Source of the DNA: Spirochaetia bacterium
GTDB taxonomy: Bacteria > Spirochaetota > Spirochaetia > Treponematales > Breznakiellaceae
NCBI GenBank assembly: GCA_025997675.1
Contig: BNUX01000013.1
Coordinates: 1 to 47,884 of the forward strand
Direction: 5' to 3'
DNA: 47,884 bases
Under the pieces are notes generated by a model. That model worked only from the letters and a program-made list of their open reading frames with translations, was not told where the DNA came from and did no database searches. The translations under genes were made by a program, and so were the position numbers. Positions 45,269-47,884 of this stretch are shown here, piece after piece (positions within the stretch are counted from its first letter, which is position 1; every line of letters starts with the position of its first letter).

Positions 45269-45915
45269 CAAGCCCCGGCTTTTACGGCAAAAGCCGGGGC
45301 TCCCGGACGAGAACCCCGGCTATCAGGGGAATAGCTCCGGCTATCGAGGGAAAAACCCAGACTATCAGAGTAAAAACTGCGGTTATCGAGGTAAGAACCC
45401 AAACCCGCAGGGGAAGAACCCAGGCTATCGAGGGAAGAACCCAGAGTCGCAGGGTAAGAAACCGGGCTTTTTTGCAATGTCCCGAGCTTTCCCGGTGCGA
45501 GCCCGGGCTATGGAGTACCAGTTCGGGCTTTGTGGTTGGGAGCCCGGGCTTTCCGGCTCCGGTCCGGGCTTTGTGGTTGGGAGTCTGGGCTATCCGGTTG
45601 GGGGTCCGGGTTCTTATACCGCCGGCTTGGGCTCTCTGAAAAAAGCCCGGGCTATTTTGGCTTAATTTCGAATTTTCCGGTGTTGAAATACCGGTTTTAA
45701 CGCATTCGCCTATATAGAGCGAATCACGCAAAATGAAAAAGGAGCGTAAAAGGGCTGCAATGAACGTCAATCTGCCGGTCACAGGCAGCGTCAGGAGGGT
45801 TAAGATGAGGGGGCGCTTTTGGTAAAATTGGATAATTCGCTCACACTTATATATTACTCTATCCGCCGGTAAAAAGCAAGGGGTTATGAGCGATTTTTTC
45901 ATTTATTTTTGGGTA
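45269..45915. repeat. Composite repeat element, copy B
   Basis: The second copy of the element at 27879-28482, same orientation. Seven 21-bp units (45311-45457, for example GAACCCAGGCTATCGAGGG) are followed by the centre TTTTTGCAATGTCCCGAGC, inverted related units up to about 45655 and a tail that matches copy A almost base for base to TTTATTTTTGGGTA. Unit numbers and sequences differ between the copies, so the arrays change faster than the tail. The right end lies inside the pseI coding region. Confidence 0.85.
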
Positions 45916-46953
45916 AATCGGGGTATCAATATACATCATTTCTGTAAGCGGTACCCCGGCCTGTATATCATATAAAGCTCTTTTATTAAGTACTTCTTCA
46001 TATTTCTTAGTTGGAAGGCCAACTGCAGGACGTATAGAACGAATGTTGTCCGGCGTGAATAATTCACCTTTTTTCACTTCTTTGACCACATATAATGAAC
46101 GGCGAAATTTTAGCGATGCCTGCTCTGCCTCGGTAGGACCATAAGACACAGACCCCAATGACTGAAGCGCCGTGTTTGTATCTGTGACAAGGCGCTCCAT
46201 CTCTTGCGGTTCCATAGAAAAAGCGCTGTCAACGCCGCCTTCCGCGCGGGACAAGGTGAAATGCTTTTCAATAACTTTTGCGCCTAGCGCAACAGCAGCA
46301 ACTGAAACCGCAGTCCCCAGGGTATGGTCGGATAAACCAATCACACAATCAGGAAACTGTTTCTGTATATCCGATATAGTACACAAATTTGAATTAGTAG
46401 GATCGGCAGGATAGGTACTGGTGCATTTCAACAGGACGATTTCAGGGCAACCGTTTTTCTGTAAAATCGAAACGCTTTCTTTCAGCTCATTTAAGGTGAC
46501 CATACCGCAGGACATAATCACCGGCTTATGTGTCTGTGCCACATATTTTAATAAAGGCAAATCGTAATTTTCAAAACTAGCAATTTTATATAACGGTACA
46601 TTCAGCTTTTCCAAAAAATCAACCGCAGTAAAGTCAAAAGGCGTACTAAAACCAACTATTCCACATGCAGCACATTTATCAAAAATAGGTTTATTCCATT
46701 CCCAAGGCGTATACGCTTTTCCATACAACGAATACAAGGTCTCGCCTTTCCACAAGCTACCAACATCCTTAATCAGAAACTCATCGCGCTTGCTATCGAT
46801 CGTAATCGTATCCGCCGTATACGTCTGTATTTTTAATGCATCCACACCGCTTTTCGCGGCTTCCTCCACAATTTTAAGAGCACGTTCAAGGCTTTGATTG
46901 TGATTACCGCTCATCTCAGCGATGACGTAGGGCTTAGTTAGGAATTTAAACAT
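45859..46953 (-). CDS. pseI: Pseudaminic acid (nonulosonate) synthase PseI-like
   Basis: A 364-residue NeuB-family synthase: V-I-A-E-M-S-G-N-H-N-Q-S (11-22), L-K-I-Q-T-Y-T-A-D-T, Y-K-I-A-S-F-E-N, L-L-K-C-T-S-T-Y-P-A, I-G-L-S-D-H-T-L-G and a SAF/antifreeze-like domain (V-K-K-G-E-L-F-T-P-D-N-I). PseI condenses a 2,4-diacetamido sugar with PEP to pseudaminic acid; the A-E-M-S-G-N-H-N form is typical of PseI rather than NeuB. The last about 18 residues (Y-P-K-I-N-E-K-I-A-H-N-P-L-L-F) are encoded by composite element B, so the natural end was probably replaced. It overlaps the upstream formyltransferase by eight bases. Confidence 0.9.
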   Translation of the reverse strand: MFKFLTKPYVIAEMSGNHNQSLERALKIVEEAAKSGVDALKIQTYTADTITIDSKRDEFLIKDVGSLWKGETLYSLYGKAYTPWEWNKPIFDKCAACGIVGFSTPFDFTAVDFLEKLNVPLYKIASFENYDLPLLKYVAQTHKPVIMSCGMVTLNELKESVSILQKNGCPEIVLLKCTSTYPADPTNSNLCTISDIQKQFPDCVIGLSDHTLGTAVSVAAVALGAKVIEKHFTLSRAEGGVDSAFSMEPQEMERLVTDTNTALQSLGSVSYGPTEAEQASLKFRRSLYVVKEVKKGELFTPDNIRSIRPAVGLPTKKYEEVLNKRALYDIQAGVPLTEMMYIDTPIYPKINEKIAHNPLLFTGG

Positions 46954-47836
46954 AGGTCTGGTCTAAAATAATTCCTTGTGTAAGAGGTATATTATCTTCT
47001 ACCGTGTAATCCGTCACATCAATACACCCATTCGGAGTTTTTACCGTAAAAGCATTGTTTTGGACAGAAACAACGGTACCATTAAGCGTATAATGCGAAA
47101 ATCCCGCATGAGAAAACACTATTTTTCTAATAATCACCTTGTTATCTTTCAGATAACAAAAGGCTCCCGGATATGGAGGGGTCAAAGCCCTTACCCAATT
47201 ATATATCCGTTCCCTTTGCCAATTCCAGTTAATTTTTCCATCTTCCGGGGTTCGTTTTCCAAAATAAGTCATTAGCCTTTCATTTTGCTTTTGGGGGCTG
47301 CTTAGCTCACCTTCTCTGAATAATTGTAAAAATTGTCCTATTACTTTTGGATACCAATAAAAGTATTTTTTTAAAACTGAACCGCCGGTATCTGAATATT
47401 TGATCGGTACTTTCTTCTGAAACAGAATATCACCGGCATCACATTCTAACACAATATTGTGAATAGTAATTCCTGCTTGTTTTTCATTGTTAATTATGGC
47501 CCAAATATGGGGCGTTCTTCCTCGGTATTTTGGCAAAAGTGAACCATGAATATTAAATTTATACTCAAATAAATCTAATATTTGAATGTCAAACAAAAAC
47601 AAATAATTTACCGAAAGCAAAATACTGTTTCGATAATTTTGGACAAAGTTAAAACACGCATTGTTTCTTGCGTTTCCCGCAAAATATGCAAGTTTATGTT
47701 TCTCACAAAAATCAATTATTGCCAATGATTTTTTATCAGTTAAAACAGCAATTATTGTTTCTTTCTTATAACAATACTGCAAAACTATGCAACCCAGCTC
47801 GCCGGAACAAGCCAATAAGATCGGAATGTTTTTCAT
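46946..47836 (-). CDS. Methionyl-tRNA formyltransferase-like sugar formyltransferase
   Basis: A 296-residue protein of the formyltransferase fold: N-I-H-G-S-L-L-P-K-Y-R-G-R-T-P (catalytic His with N-x-H and S-L-L-P-x-Y-R-G), and a conserved Asp in L-E-C-D-A-G-D-I. A C-terminal OB-like domain (V-I-I-R-K-I-V-F) follows. The sequence is AT-rich. Next to pseI it most likely formylates an amino sugar from 10-formyl-tetrahydrofolate rather than tRNA. It is coupled to pseI by an eight-base overlap and to the gene at the right edge by ATGA. Confidence 0.82.
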   Translation of the reverse strand: MKNIPILLACSGELGCIVLQYCYKKETIIAVLTDKKSLAIIDFCEKHKLAYFAGNARNNACFNFVQNYRNSILLSVNYLFLFDIQILDLFEYKFNIHGSLLPKYRGRTPHIWAIINNEKQAGITIHNIVLECDAGDILFQKKVPIKYSDTGGSVLKKYFYWYPKVIGQFLQLFREGELSSPQKQNERLMTYFGKRTPEDGKINWNWQRERIYNWVRALTPPYPGAFCYLKDNKVIIRKIVFSHAGFSHYTLNGTVVSVQNNAFTVKTPNGCIDVTDYTVEDNIPLTQGIILDQTYV

Positions 47837-47884
47837 GCTGCGATACTCTGGCAGTATGAAAAGTCAATTTCAATTCCTGCTATT
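47833..47884 (-). CDS. C-terminal fragment of an upstream gene (partial)
   Basis: The last 16 codons of an open frame (I-A-G-I-E-I-D-F-S-Y-C-Q-S-I-A-A) ending in TGA 47833-47835, which overlaps the formyltransferase ATG as ATGA. The gene continues beyond the window. It is too short to identify, but its coupling suggests it belongs to the same nonulosonate cluster. Confidence 0.5.
   Translation of the reverse strand, partial: IAGIEIDFSYCQSIAA

Overview
The window looks like the chromosome of a spirochaete of the Treponema group with roughly even base composition, most like the free-living or gut treponemes. The reasons are a cytidylate-kinase segment fused in frame to ribosomal protein S1 (an arrangement known from treponemes), spirochaete-style lipoprotein and TRAP (QM-fused) genes, and long co-directional gene blocks whose stops and starts overlap by 1 to 8 bases. 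The genus is an inference from gene content, not from a database match.

Layout. 1-5163 (+): cmk C-terminus/rpsA, a GAF/sigma-54 activator, a membrane-anchored TPR protein and a lipoprotein. 5245-5411: a tandem 21-bp repeat array between convergent genes. 5423-14325 (-): one tightly packed cell-shape block (TPR protein, mreB, mreC, mreD, PBP2, rodA) ending in a radical SAM/DUF2344 gene. 14377-20535 (-): RNase P RNA, a zinc-ribbon coiled-coil protein, rpoD, dnaG, mltG and a YkgJ-type protein. 20605-26394 (-): a self-contained glucitol-type PTS operon (gutM, srlA, srlE, srlB, a SAF-domain oxidoreductase, ptsI, ptsH). Its divergent SorC-family regulator (26548-27488) is broken in frame at a run of ten A.

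27490-45915 is more accessory. A roughly 0.6-kb composite repeat element occurs twice in the same orientation (about 27.88-28.48 kb and 45.27-45.92 kb). Between the copies lie an AT-rich Eco29kI-type restriction-modification pair, ispD, an acyltransferase, a TRAP transporter, tRNA-Tyr, a Lol-like export cluster (ATPase, two permeases, LolA-like carrier, predicted outer-membrane barrel), a sugar-phosphate transferase and two P-loop ATPases with PD-(D/E)XK-like tails. After the second copy come pseI-like and formyltransferase genes, probably part of a nonulosonate (flagellin or surface glycan) cluster that continues past the right edge.

Most interesting points: (1) a 19-bp operator-like sequence in the PTS/regulator intergenic region recurs with one mismatch 97 bp upstream of ispD, suggesting a shared regulon linking polyol uptake to a polyol-phosphate cytidylyltransferase; (2) the A10 frameshift in the regulator; (3) the duplicated element built of inward-facing 21-bp units, one copy of which encodes the C-terminal tail of PseI; (4) the missing N-terminal half of the kinase ahead of S1. 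No CRISPR array, rRNA or insertion-sequence transposase was recognised.
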